Source: JBNJGT01 sp964473285
Lineage (GTDB): Archaea; Nanobdellota; Nanobdellia; Woesearchaeales; JACJVW01
Assembly: GCA_964473285.1 (NCBI GenBank)
Contig: CAYYOI010000049.1
Location: 1 to 11,328, forward strand
Reading direction: 5' to 3'
Length of the DNA: 11,328 nt
Made by a program: the position numbers and the translations under genes
Shown here: in pieces, positions 1 to 6,314 of the stretch
How positions within the stretch are numbered: position 1 is the stretch's first letter
How the letters are laid out: every line of letters starts with the position of its first letter
Notes under the pieces: model-generated
What the model saw: the letters and a program-made list of their open reading frames with translations, nothing else
Told to the model about the DNA's origin: nothing
Databases searched by the model: none

Positions 1-162
1 TTTGTTATCCTCCTGCAAGGCGGCACCATTTTTTTTTAAGTATCGGAGATACTGTCATTAAGCAGACATTTATAAAAGATCAAGATATAGGGTGGACCGT
101 ACTCCTTTCAGAGAGAATCTAAGCCAAGATTTATCCAAATAACTCGTCTTCAAAAGAATTGA
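1..162. other. Left-edge intergenic region with promoter-like signals
   Basis: No complete gene here. On the minus strand CTTTTATAAATG (67-78) is a TATA-like box, followed by a small perfect hairpin (AGTATC / GATACT, 39-53, 3-base loop), a run of nine A (29-37) and AGGAGG (9-14). AGGAGG eight bases from the window edge suggests the ribosome-binding site of a minus-strand gene starting just outside. No clear terminator follows the NSUN gene at 163. Confidence 0.4.
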
Positions 163-1074
163 TTAGCCTGATTTTTTCACCTTCGCAACAAAAAAACCTT
201 CAGTATCATTATCCTGCGGCCATATACGGATTGTCTTATTCACTTCAGGATTGTATCTTTTCCCATTGAACTCCTGCACAGGTTCAGACCGCTTCATCGG
301 TAAATCAACATCTACTAGACTAGCATCCTCAAATGTCTCCAATAAGTGCGTAATGACTCCCTCATTCTCTTCAGGCTCACACGAACAAGTCGAGTAGACA
401 AGAGTACCTCCAGGCTTCAGGCACCTGAACGCTGTTGTTATCAACTGCCGCTGTGTCCCAGCCAGCCGTTTGATTACATTAGGGTTCCACATCTGTATAG
501 TCTTTTGTGACTTCCTAATTGTTCCTGTCCCGGAACAGGGAGCATCAACAAGGATCTTGTCAAATAGCACATCCTTAAAGAACCTACCCTCAGAAAGTGT
601 GATCAAGACATTATATGCTCCAACCCTCTGCAGGTTCAATCCCAAAGGTGCAAGACGTATACCCTTGTAATCATTTGCAACCAAGAAACCTTTCTTTCCA
701 AGTTGTGCTGCTATCTGTGAACTCTTAGAGCCAGGACTGGCGCACATGTCAAGGACATAATCCCCTGGTTTTGCATCAAGCACAACAGGAGGGATCATGG
801 ATGCTGCATCCTGGATATAGATATAACCTAACGTGTGTTCAATCAGATTTCCCACATCCCTTCGCCCACCATGATGTTCAAGCCAGAAACCCTCTTCACA
901 CCAGGGCACCTGCTCAAGAGTCCAGTCTTTTTCCAGTCTTTTCACAAGAGAACTTACAGGTATCTTAAGGGTGTTTACCCGGATGGACTTCCTGGGATAT
1001 TTCATTGATGCTGCTGAAAAAGCCTCAAAATCAGTAAGCTGGCTGTACCTTTCCACGAATTTTTTCTTGAACAT
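163..1074 (-). CDS. NSUN/Trm4-type RNA cytosine-C5 methyltransferase
   Basis: Predicted SAM-dependent m5C methyltransferase of the NOL1/NOP2/Sun family, acting on tRNA or rRNA. Visible motifs: the SAM-binding loop MCASPGSKSSQ at residues 110-120, motif IV DAPCSGTG at 177-184 (Cys180, product release in this family) and motif VI STC at 228-230 (Cys230, the catalytic nucleophile). At 303 residues it is the short archaeal form: an N-terminal RNA-binding region (about 1-80) plus the Rossmann methyltransferase domain, with no obvious PUA domain. The ATG is preceded by AAGGAGAT, which overlaps the stop codon of the upstream elp3 gene, so the two are probably translationally coupled. Archaeal members of this size include tRNA methyltransferase Trm4, but the target position cannot be read from the sequence. 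Family call is firm; substrate is inferred. Confidence 0.95.
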   Translation of the reverse strand: MFKKKFVERYSQLTDFEAFSAASMKYPRKSIRVNTLKIPVSSLVKRLEKDWTLEQVPWCEEGFWLEHHGGRRDVGNLIEHTLGYIYIQDAASMIPPVVLDAKPGDYVLDMCASPGSKSSQIAAQLGKKGFLVANDYKGIRLAPLGLNLQRVGAYNVLITLSEGRFFKDVLFDKILVDAPCSGTGTIRKSQKTIQMWNPNVIKRLAGTQRQLITTAFRCLKPGGTLVYSTCSCEPEENEGVITHLLETFEDASLVDVDLPMKRSEPVQEFNGKRYNPEVNKTIRIWPQDNDTEGFFVAKVKKSG

Positions 1075-1076
1075 GC

Positions 1077-2702
1077 TTATCTCCTTTTTACCATGTAAGG
1101 TCCTTGTTTCCTGTAACCGAACTTCCTGTAGTATGGCCTTACACCTATCCCGCTTATTATGACAATCTTGCGCCTGTTGTTTTGGATTGCTATCTCCTCT
1201 GCTTTTTCAAGCAGTCTCCTTCCCCATCCTGAATGCTGGGATTTACCCTTCTTACCGATACCAAGTGCAGTCCCATACACATGAAGCTCACGGATTACTG
1301 CAGAATCCTTTGTTATCTCAGGAGTTATTGATGATGAAGGAAAACGTAGCCTGCAAAAACCCAAAAGCCCCTTGTTCTCAGCTGATATAAAGAACTCGTT
1401 CCCTCCTGAAGCACTATATGAATATATCTTTATATGCATCTTACCAGAATCTCCTTTACGTCCGATCTCCCGGCACCTTATGCAATTGCATTCCTTTCCT
1501 TCAGCATGCAACTCCTCAAGCACCTGCTGACGCAGGTTTGTCATATCAACTCCAGCCTCTGTCATATAGGTGGGAATATCTCTTTGGATCCTGTTTATCC
1601 GCACATAGGGAGGGATCATTTCCTTTATCGATTTCAGGACAACCTTTGCCTCTTTGGTAGTGATTGGCTTGAAGTGACCCTTTTTCCATTCATCATAAAG
1701 CTTTGTCCCTTTCAGTACCATGCAAGGATATATCTTGAGCATATCTGGCTTGAAAGATTCATCCTCAAATATCCTTGAGAACATATCAAGATCATCTGCG
1801 CCCTTAAGACCAATCATCATATGATATGTCACCTTGAATCCAAGATCCTTGAGAACACGTGTCGCATCAATTGAGTCCTGCACTGTATGGCCTCTTTCGA
1901 TTCCTTCAAGTACCGTATCAGATACAGCTTGTACCCCTACCTCAACCTTTGTGCATCCAAGCCTCAGCATATCAAGGGCATGTTTTTTCTTTGCATAATC
2001 AGGCCTTGTCTCAAGTACAAGAGATACGCATCGAACCTTTGAACGCTCATTGCGCCGTTGCTCATACTCAAGGCTGCTTTTCCTTTTCATCTTCTTGAGT
2101 TTATCCAGAACCCTTCTCTCCCTGTCCATGTCAGAAAGGTCTCCGGGAAGTTCAAAGAATGACTTGAAGCGTTTCAATCCCCCTAAGAATTTGCTTGAGA
2201 AATCATTCATTGCCATCAGGCAATCCTTTATGAATGCATCCCTGTATGCTTTTGGAAACGAAGGGAATGTCCCGCCCATCACAATAAGCTCAATCTTTTC
2301 AGGCACATGTCCTGTGACCACGTATTGCTCAAGCCTGTTCATGACTTGCAGATAGCCATCATACTCATTCCTTATAGCCCTTCGGGTAGCAGGCTCCTTA
2401 CCTGTATAGCTTTGCGGAACATCACCAAAGAAAGAATCCGGCCCTCCAGGGCAGATAGAACACTTCCCATGAGGACATGGATAAGGTTTGCTCATGACAG
2501 CTACGACACAAACTCCGCTAAGACTACGGGTAGGTTTTGTCACGAGAGCATTCTGGTCATCTGAGTGCAGGAATATCTCTATATTTGTAGGTATCTTGGA
2601 TACCTTGTACTTACGGCAAAGCCTTGTCTTGAGTTTCATGAAATCCTTTGGAGAAAGATCGTAATTTGCCCTCAACTCATCTATGAACTCTTTTGGATAC
2701 AT
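1077..2702 (-). CDS. elp3: Elp3: radical SAM / acetyltransferase tRNA U34-modifying enzyme
   Basis: Archaeal Elp3, 541 residues, near the usual family length. It uses acetyl-CoA and SAM to install the carboxymethyl group at C5 of wobble uridine in tRNA; archaea generally lack the other Elongator subunits, so it acts alone. The radical SAM cluster cysteines are Cys76, Cys81 and Cys84 (CPHGKCSICPGG), followed by the TIM-barrel strands VMGGTFPSFP (141-150) and VEVGVQAV (253-260). A cysteine group CNCIRC at 405-410 matches the zinc-binding linker. The C-terminal GNAT domain has the acetyl-CoA loop QHSGWGRRLL at 489-498 and the closing GVRPYYRKFGY segment at 520-530. All key residues seem present, so it should be active. 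No good ribosome-binding site precedes the ATG, but a TATA-like GATATTTAAAG lies about 26 bases upstream, suggesting a leaderless transcript beside any operon read-through. Confidence 0.97.
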   Translation of the reverse strand: MYPKEFIDELRANYDLSPKDFMKLKTRLCRKYKVSKIPTNIEIFLHSDDQNALVTKPTRSLSGVCVVAVMSKPYPCPHGKCSICPGGPDSFFGDVPQSYTGKEPATRRAIRNEYDGYLQVMNRLEQYVVTGHVPEKIELIVMGGTFPSFPKAYRDAFIKDCLMAMNDFSSKFLGGLKRFKSFFELPGDLSDMDRERRVLDKLKKMKRKSSLEYEQRRNERSKVRCVSLVLETRPDYAKKKHALDMLRLGCTKVEVGVQAVSDTVLEGIERGHTVQDSIDATRVLKDLGFKVTYHMMIGLKGADDLDMFSRIFEDESFKPDMLKIYPCMVLKGTKLYDEWKKGHFKPITTKEAKVVLKSIKEMIPPYVRINRIQRDIPTYMTEAGVDMTNLRQQVLEELHAEGKECNCIRCREIGRKGDSGKMHIKIYSYSASGGNEFFISAENKGLLGFCRLRFPSSSITPEITKDSAVIRELHVYGTALGIGKKGKSQHSGWGRRLLEKAEEIAIQNNRRKIVIISGIGVRPYYRKFGYRKQGPYMVKRR

Positions 2703-2723
2703 AATACGATAGAACCATGGCCT

Positions 2724-2734
2724 CTTTAAATATC
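2724..2734 (-). promoter_or_regulatory. Candidate TATA box for elp3
   Basis: On the minus strand this reads GATATTTAAAG, centred about 26 bases before the elp3 ATG. That is the spacing expected for a leaderless archaeal transcript, and elp3 has no Shine-Dalgarno sequence next to its start. The box includes the stop codon of the upstream P-type ATPase gene. Weak because AT-rich hexamers are common here. Confidence 0.35.
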
Positions 2735-5365
2735 TTTTCGCCTTACAAAAGAAAAAATCAATCCCAGGACAAACAAGCCAGTAGCAGACGCAAGTATAAG
2801 TAAAAGGTCATCAACTGCCAGAGGTACTGTACCAAATACAGGCTGCAGGAAAGGTACATATACTATAAGCCCCTGCAAAGACACTATCAAAAGCATCGCA
2901 AGCCAAAGATTCTTATTGGAGAAGAACCAGACCTTATGTTTCATGCGCACAATCAAGACCTTGACGAACTGGAACAGCACCAGCGCTGTGAATACCATAG
3001 TATATGGAAATCTGTCCACACTCATTATAACAGCAGTCAATCCATAGATCATTAGTGCAATGATCACTGTATCAATCATTGACCTCCTATCAAAAGATTT
3101 CTGGGAATAACCCATGATAGAGGGCCTGACAGGATCATGCAGCATCATGTAGGATAAAAGACCATCTGCAATAAACGCGATCCATAAGATATGTATACCC
3201 TGTAATGGAAAGATGAACTGCCTTCCAAACAAAAGAGACAATAATACAGGAACAAGCAGAACTGAGAGCATCGCAAGATTACCTGAAAAGATTGACATGA
3301 GAAACTTCTGGATATTTTCGTTTATGCCTTTAGACTCCCCGATACCTTTTACTATGGTAAAGAAAGAATTATCCTCTATAACCGCATCTGAAGCCTCTTT
3401 TGCAATATCACTGCTTCCCCCCATTGATATACCAGTATCTGCTTTCTGCAGTGTGAATGCATCATTCATGCTATCCCCGGTAACAGCCACATTATAGCCT
3501 TTATTCCTAAGAGCAGTCACAATCTTTAGTTTATGTGCTGAAGTGGCTCTCGCTACAATGGAGATATTATCTATGCTGCTTTCAAGATCTTTTGCCTTAT
3601 CTATCTCTGTAGCATTTATGGCATTTCCTTTTATCCCAAGGCTTGAACCAATAGCCAATGCAGTATTCATATGCTCTCCAGTTACAAATATGTGTTTTAT
3701 ACCCGCCTTCTCAAGTTTAGTTATGGCAGCCTGCGAGCTCTTTCTCAGTGGGTTTTCTATTGCCTGCAACCCAACAAAAATAAGGTTCTCCTCCTTGATA
3801 TCTATATCTGGATGGACCCTGAACGCAAAAGATATTACCCTTAATCCTTCCTGGGAAAAAGAATCATTCATCCGCCTTATGGATTCCTTCCGTTCAGGGG
3901 TCATATTCTGGACTTTCCCGTCTATGATGACAGATGTGCAAAGGTCAAGGACTGTGTCACATGCACCTTTCACAAAAAGATAATTCTTGCTCTTTGTTCT
4001 GTGTAAGGTTGCCATTCTTCTCCTGTCCGAATCAAAGGGCTTGTCAGCTATACGCGGGAACTTTTTTTCAAGATCCACCTTATTGAGATTATTTTTTGCC
4101 CCGCTCATGATAAGTGCAAGTTCTGTAGGATCTCCCAGGTATGATTCAGCATTGATTGATGCATCATTATTCAGCATGCCTATCTTCAATATCAGGTCCA
4201 CCTCATGAGGCTTGACCTGCATTCCATCCTTTAGTATCTCCCCTTCTGACCCCTTTCCTGTTACTTCCATGACAGAGCCATTGGCAAATATCTTTCGAAC
4301 AGTCATGCGCTCTTCAGTAAGGACTCCTGTTATATCAGAACAAAGCGCGCTTGTGAAACTAAGGTTAAGTATAGGATTAAGCTTTCGCATCACTATCTTA
4401 TTCTTATGCATGAGCTTTAGTCCTCTGGACAAAGAATCGCCTATGATATTTGCAAGCCCTGCAGGAACTGCCCCGACACTTAACCCGACTGCAACATAAG
4501 CATAATCCTGTATGCTGAAAAATAAGCTACCTAACCATTCTATGGACATTTCCAATTGCGTCAAGGTCTGCAGGAATTCAGAAGAAGTTACTACTGCAAG
4601 TCCCAGCATGAACAGAGAACATGCTCCAATCAACCTTTCCAGCCAGAGCTTAAGTCTTGAGATCTTCTTTTCAAGCGGGATTACCTCATGATAAGAGCCT
4701 TCTTCTCCTTTCATCAGGTCTCCAAGATAAGTATCACTTCCTGTCCGCACAACGATAGCCTTCGCATAACCCTTAGTGACAGTTGAACCGCAAAAGATCA
4801 TGTTGTTTTGTTTTTCCATGGGGCTTCCAGGTATAACCAGTTTCAGGGATTTCTTTACTGGGCTGTACTTCCCGGTGATACGCGATTCTGAGGTCTCAAG
4901 GTCTTTCATCTCAAATATTCTTGCATCAGCAGGCACCCTTTCACCGGTCTTGACATAGATGACATCCCCTGGCACAAGTTCAGTAGAATCAATTGACCTG
5001 AAATTGCCATCCCGCATTACCTTGATGTTTTGGCTGCTTAATTCCTGTAAAAGATATTTAGTCCTCTGGTACTCATACATCTTGCGATATCCAAGATAAC
5101 CATTGAAAAGAAGGATAGGCAATACTACCAAGGCCTTCAGATAATCTCCAAAAAAAACTGACAAGAAGAGAAGAATAAGTAAGAGGTATATGCTCACTCT
5201 CTTGAACTGCGCAATAAGGAAAGGAAACCCTTTGACCTTTGGGATCCGGAAAACAATATTCTTACCATACATTCCCTGCCTGCGGCCTACCTCATCTTCT
5301 GAGAGCCCGGTATCAGAACTAATCAACTTATTAAATACTTCTTCTGGTTCCTTATCAAAGAACAC
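2726..5365 (-). CDS. P-type ATPase homologue with substituted catalytic motifs (probable pseudo-pump)
   Basis: Full-length P2-like (cation-pump type) P-type ATPase, 879 residues, with N-terminal cation-ATPase domain, actuator domain, P and N domains and about ten membrane segments. Kept: Asp344 (phosphorylation site), FDSDRRRM (444-451) and KGA (466-468) for nucleotide binding, and the two Asp of TGDSMNDA (629-636). Changed: DKTGTLT is DITGVLT (344-350), TGES is TGKY (164-167), PEGLP is PAGLA (301-305), DPPR is NPLR (538-541), TGD is TGE (562-564). By alignment by eye to SERCA, cation ligands E309, E771 and N796 become Ala302, Met699 and Ala730; only D800 (Asp734) remains. The frame is intact, so this is not simple decay. 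It starts with GTG at 5365 after a GAGGT ribosome-binding site and just past the stop of the four-cysteine gene. Transport of a cation by the standard cycle is doubtful; a regulatory or altered role is inference. Confidence 0.93.
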   Translation of the reverse strand: MFFDKEPEEVFNKLISSDTGLSEDEVGRRQGMYGKNIVFRIPKVKGFPFLIAQFKRVSIYLLLILLFLSVFFGDYLKALVVLPILLFNGYLGYRKMYEYQRTKYLLQELSSQNIKVMRDGNFRSIDSTELVPGDVIYVKTGERVPADARIFEMKDLETSESRITGKYSPVKKSLKLVIPGSPMEKQNNMIFCGSTVTKGYAKAIVVRTGSDTYLGDLMKGEEGSYHEVIPLEKKISRLKLWLERLIGACSLFMLGLAVVTSSEFLQTLTQLEMSIEWLGSLFFSIQDYAYVAVGLSVGAVPAGLANIIGDSLSRGLKLMHKNKIVMRKLNPILNLSFTSALCSDITGVLTEERMTVRKIFANGSVMEVTGKGSEGEILKDGMQVKPHEVDLILKIGMLNNDASINAESYLGDPTELALIMSGAKNNLNKVDLEKKFPRIADKPFDSDRRRMATLHRTKSKNYLFVKGACDTVLDLCTSVIIDGKVQNMTPERKESIRRMNDSFSQEGLRVISFAFRVHPDIDIKEENLIFVGLQAIENPLRKSSQAAITKLEKAGIKHIFVTGEHMNTALAIGSSLGIKGNAINATEIDKAKDLESSIDNISIVARATSAHKLKIVTALRNKGYNVAVTGDSMNDAFTLQKADTGISMGGSSDIAKEASDAVIEDNSFFTIVKGIGESKGINENIQKFLMSIFSGNLAMLSVLLVPVLLSLLFGRQFIFPLQGIHILWIAFIADGLLSYMMLHDPVRPSIMGYSQKSFDRRSMIDTVIIALMIYGLTAVIMSVDRFPYTMVFTALVLFQFVKVLIVRMKHKVWFFSNKNLWLAMLLIVSLQGLIVYVPFLQPVFGTVPLAVDDLLLILASATGLFVLGLIFSFVRRKDI

Positions 5366-5367
5366 TG

Positions 5368-5664
5368 CTAAACCTCTTTTTTAAGACTTGAAATGAAATA
5401 CATCATGCAATCATGCGCACAAAAGGATGCCTTCTTCTTGAAATCATCCGGGCCAAATATAAGAGTGAATGTATCATGATCACCAGGATCGATTGGCTTC
5501 ATGCATACCGCGCAAACCCCTGAATGCTCATTCTTCTTTTTTGCAATCTCATCATTAATTAATTTTTTGAGATGAATTGACCCTGAATCCAGATCACGCT
5601 TGATCTTAACAAGCTCATCCATATCCAGCCTGGGAATCACATCTCTTATCCTCACATAATTCAT
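5368..5664 (-). CDS. Small four-cysteine (probable zinc-binding) protein
   Basis: A 98-residue protein I do not recognise as a characterised family. The first 45 residues look helical and charged (MDELVKIKRDLDSGS segment at 15-29). The second half has CAVC (Cys51, Cys54) and, after a short hydrophobic strand TLIFGPDDF (67-75), FCAHDC (Cys82, Cys86). Two Cys pairs separated by about 27 residues suggest a zinc ribbon or treble clef. There is no membrane segment. The ATG follows GGTGAT, a good archaeal ribosome-binding site, five bases upstream. Its stop codon is two bases from the GTG start of the P-type ATPase gene, so the two are very likely co-translated, and a role as a soluble partner or metal sensor for that protein is possible but unproven. 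Confidence 0.85.
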   Translation of the reverse strand: MNYVRIRDVIPRLDMDELVKIKRDLDSGSIHLKKLINDEIAKKKNEHSGVCAVCMKPIDPGDHDTFTLIFGPDDFKKKASFCAHDCMMYFISSLKKEV

Positions 5665-5677
5665 CTTATCACCTTAA

Positions 5678-5703
5678 GGGTTTTTAGGAAGCCCTAAAAA
5701 CCC
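5678..5703. promoter_or_regulatory. Perfect 11-bp inverted repeat / leader hairpin
   Basis: GGGTTTTTAGG and CCTAAAAACCC form a perfect 11-bp inverted repeat around a 4-base AAGC loop. It lies between the AbrB-like gene stop and the four-cysteine gene start, three bases upstream of that gene's AAGGTGAT ribosome-binding site. There is no T-run after it on either strand, so it is not a typical terminator. It could be an RNA hairpin controlling translation or processing of the downstream pair, or a palindromic operator for a dimeric regulator such as the neighbouring AbrB-like protein. Confidence 0.6.
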
Positions 5704-5730
5704 AATCGCCAACCCGTGTCTCGCCAAGAC

Positions 5731-5898
5731 TCATGATTCCTCAAATTCGATATACCATCTGCCCTGATCCCGATCATACACGAACAAGACATTATTCTTT
5801 TTGGTCTTATCGACTGCAAACAAAAGAGGCATTGGGATTGTTGTCTCATAACTCGAACCCCTTTTGTACAATTTCCTCCTGAAAGTGGTAGTATCCAT
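5731..5898 (-). CDS. Short AbrB-like (SpoVT/AbrB-type) small protein
   Basis: A 55-residue protein, MDTTTFRRKL at the start and WYIEFEES at the end. The central RRKLYKRGSSYETTIPMPLL stretch (residues 7-26) resembles the swapped-hairpin AbrB fold (a strand, then a [ST]xxIP turn, then a helix), and I recall close matches in DPANN archaea. Full AbrB domains are of similar length, so this could be a complete dimeric DNA-binding domain. Alternatively it is a degenerate AbrB fold without DNA-binding function. The ATG sits about 27 bases after TTTATATATAAG, with no ribosome-binding site, so it is probably translated from a leaderless mRNA. It precedes the hairpin and the four-cysteine gene on the same strand, 66 bases away. 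Fold is likely; regulatory function is inferred. Confidence 0.75.
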   Translation of the reverse strand: MDTTTFRRKLYKRGSSYETTIPMPLLFAVDKTKKNNVLFVYDRDQGRWYIEFEES

Positions 5899-5917
5899 TA
5901 TTATACTTACTTTTTTA

Positions 5918-5929
5918 CTTATATATAAA
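5918..5929 (-). promoter_or_regulatory. TATA box for the AbrB-like gene
   Basis: Reads TTTATATATAAG on the minus strand, a strong archaeal TATA element centred about 27 bases before the AbrB-like ATG. The predicted transcription start therefore falls at or next to the start codon (leaderless). The box also contains the last codons and stop (TAT ATA TAA) of the preceding 42-codon ORF. Confidence 0.6.
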
Positions 5930-6047
5930 GATTTGGATGATCAACATCACTAAAATAGCCAATCAGCAGATCATCACCATTAATCCAAAAATCAAGGGAA
6001 TACGCTTCCTCATCTGATATTTCAAAGCTATTCTTATAAATTTCCAT
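5919..6047 (-). CDS. Possible 42-residue hypothetical protein
   Basis: An ATG-initiated frame of 42 codons plus TAA. It begins MEIYKNSFEISDEEAYSLDF and continues with an acidic, aromatic-rich segment containing DFWINGDDLLIGYF (19-32). I do not recognise the family. Support: the frame has a much more balanced base composition than the AT-rich DNA just upstream, its upstream edge coincides with that composition change, and a TATA-like TATAAATA lies 27-34 bases before the ATG. The alternating strand-like pattern (SLDFWI, DLLIGYF) suggests a small beta structure. It is on the same strand as the AbrB-like gene, 20 bases before it, a layout seen with small regulator or antitoxin pairs, but no toxin is evident. 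A chance ORF is possible. Confidence 0.45.
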   Translation of the reverse strand: MEIYKNSFEISDEEAYSLDFWINGDDLLIGYFSDVDHPNLYI

Positions 6048-6071
6048 CTTTTTATAATTATATCTATTCTG

Positions 6072-6083
6072 CTTATTTATATT
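6072..6083 (-). promoter_or_regulatory. Candidate TATA box for the 42-codon ORF
   Basis: Minus-strand AATATAAATAAG, with TATAAATA centred about 30 bases before the ATG at 6047; predicts a transcript with a leader of only a few bases. Low specificity because the whole region is AT-rich. Confidence 0.3.
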
Positions 6084-6283
6084 ATTTTTGCTTTTATATT
6101 ATCTATTATTTTAGAGTATATTTAATAATTTATTTTATTTATTATTTATATACTTTATTATACTATATTTTCTTTGCTATTTTTTATACCTTTTTTAAAA
6201 CTTATTTAATTACTTAATAAGAGTCTATTTTAAAAACTTATAAAAATACTTATCTTTATAAACAAACTAATCAAACCAGTTAA

Positions 6284-6292
6284 TTATTTAAA
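6284..6292 (+). promoter_or_regulatory. Candidate TATA box for the radical SAM gene
   Basis: TTATTTAAA centred about 27 bases before the ATG at 6315, which has no ribosome-binding site (ATTAATTAAACAG precedes it), so a leaderless transcript is plausible. An alternative box is TTTATAAA at 6255-6262, which would give a leader of about 27 bases. Confidence 0.4.
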
Positions 6293-6314
6293 AAAACACA
6301 GATTAATTAAACAG

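Larger units (their letters stand above)
6048..6314. other. Extremely AT-rich divergent intergenic region
   Basis: About 267 bases, almost all A and T, between divergently transcribed genes. The left two thirds are T-rich on the plus strand with runs of TTTATTTATTATTTA-like sequence; the right third is A-richer. I find no convincing ORF, no RNA gene and no clear long repeat. It must hold the promoters for both flanking transcription units. No Cdc6/Orc1 gene or origin-recognition-box repeat is visible, so there is no basis to call an origin. Confidence 0.7.

Noticed and set aside
1..37. tRNA 3' end (GCACCA followed by a T-run)
   Set aside because: No TTCRANY T-loop or pairing T-stem lies at the required distance before the ACCA.
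3543..3983. Plus-strand open frame of 146 codons inside the ATPase gene
   Set aside because: Antisense to a conserved P-type ATPase, with no recognisable domain and no promoter or ribosome-binding site.
2726..5365. ATPase gene as a decayed pseudogene
   Set aside because: The frame is complete at 879 residues with all domains, a good start site and conserved nucleotide-binding motifs; only specific catalytic residues differ.
6048..6314. Replication origin in the AT-rich spacer
   Set aside because: No origin-recognition-box repeats, no Cdc6/Orc1 gene nearby, and AT richness alone is not enough.
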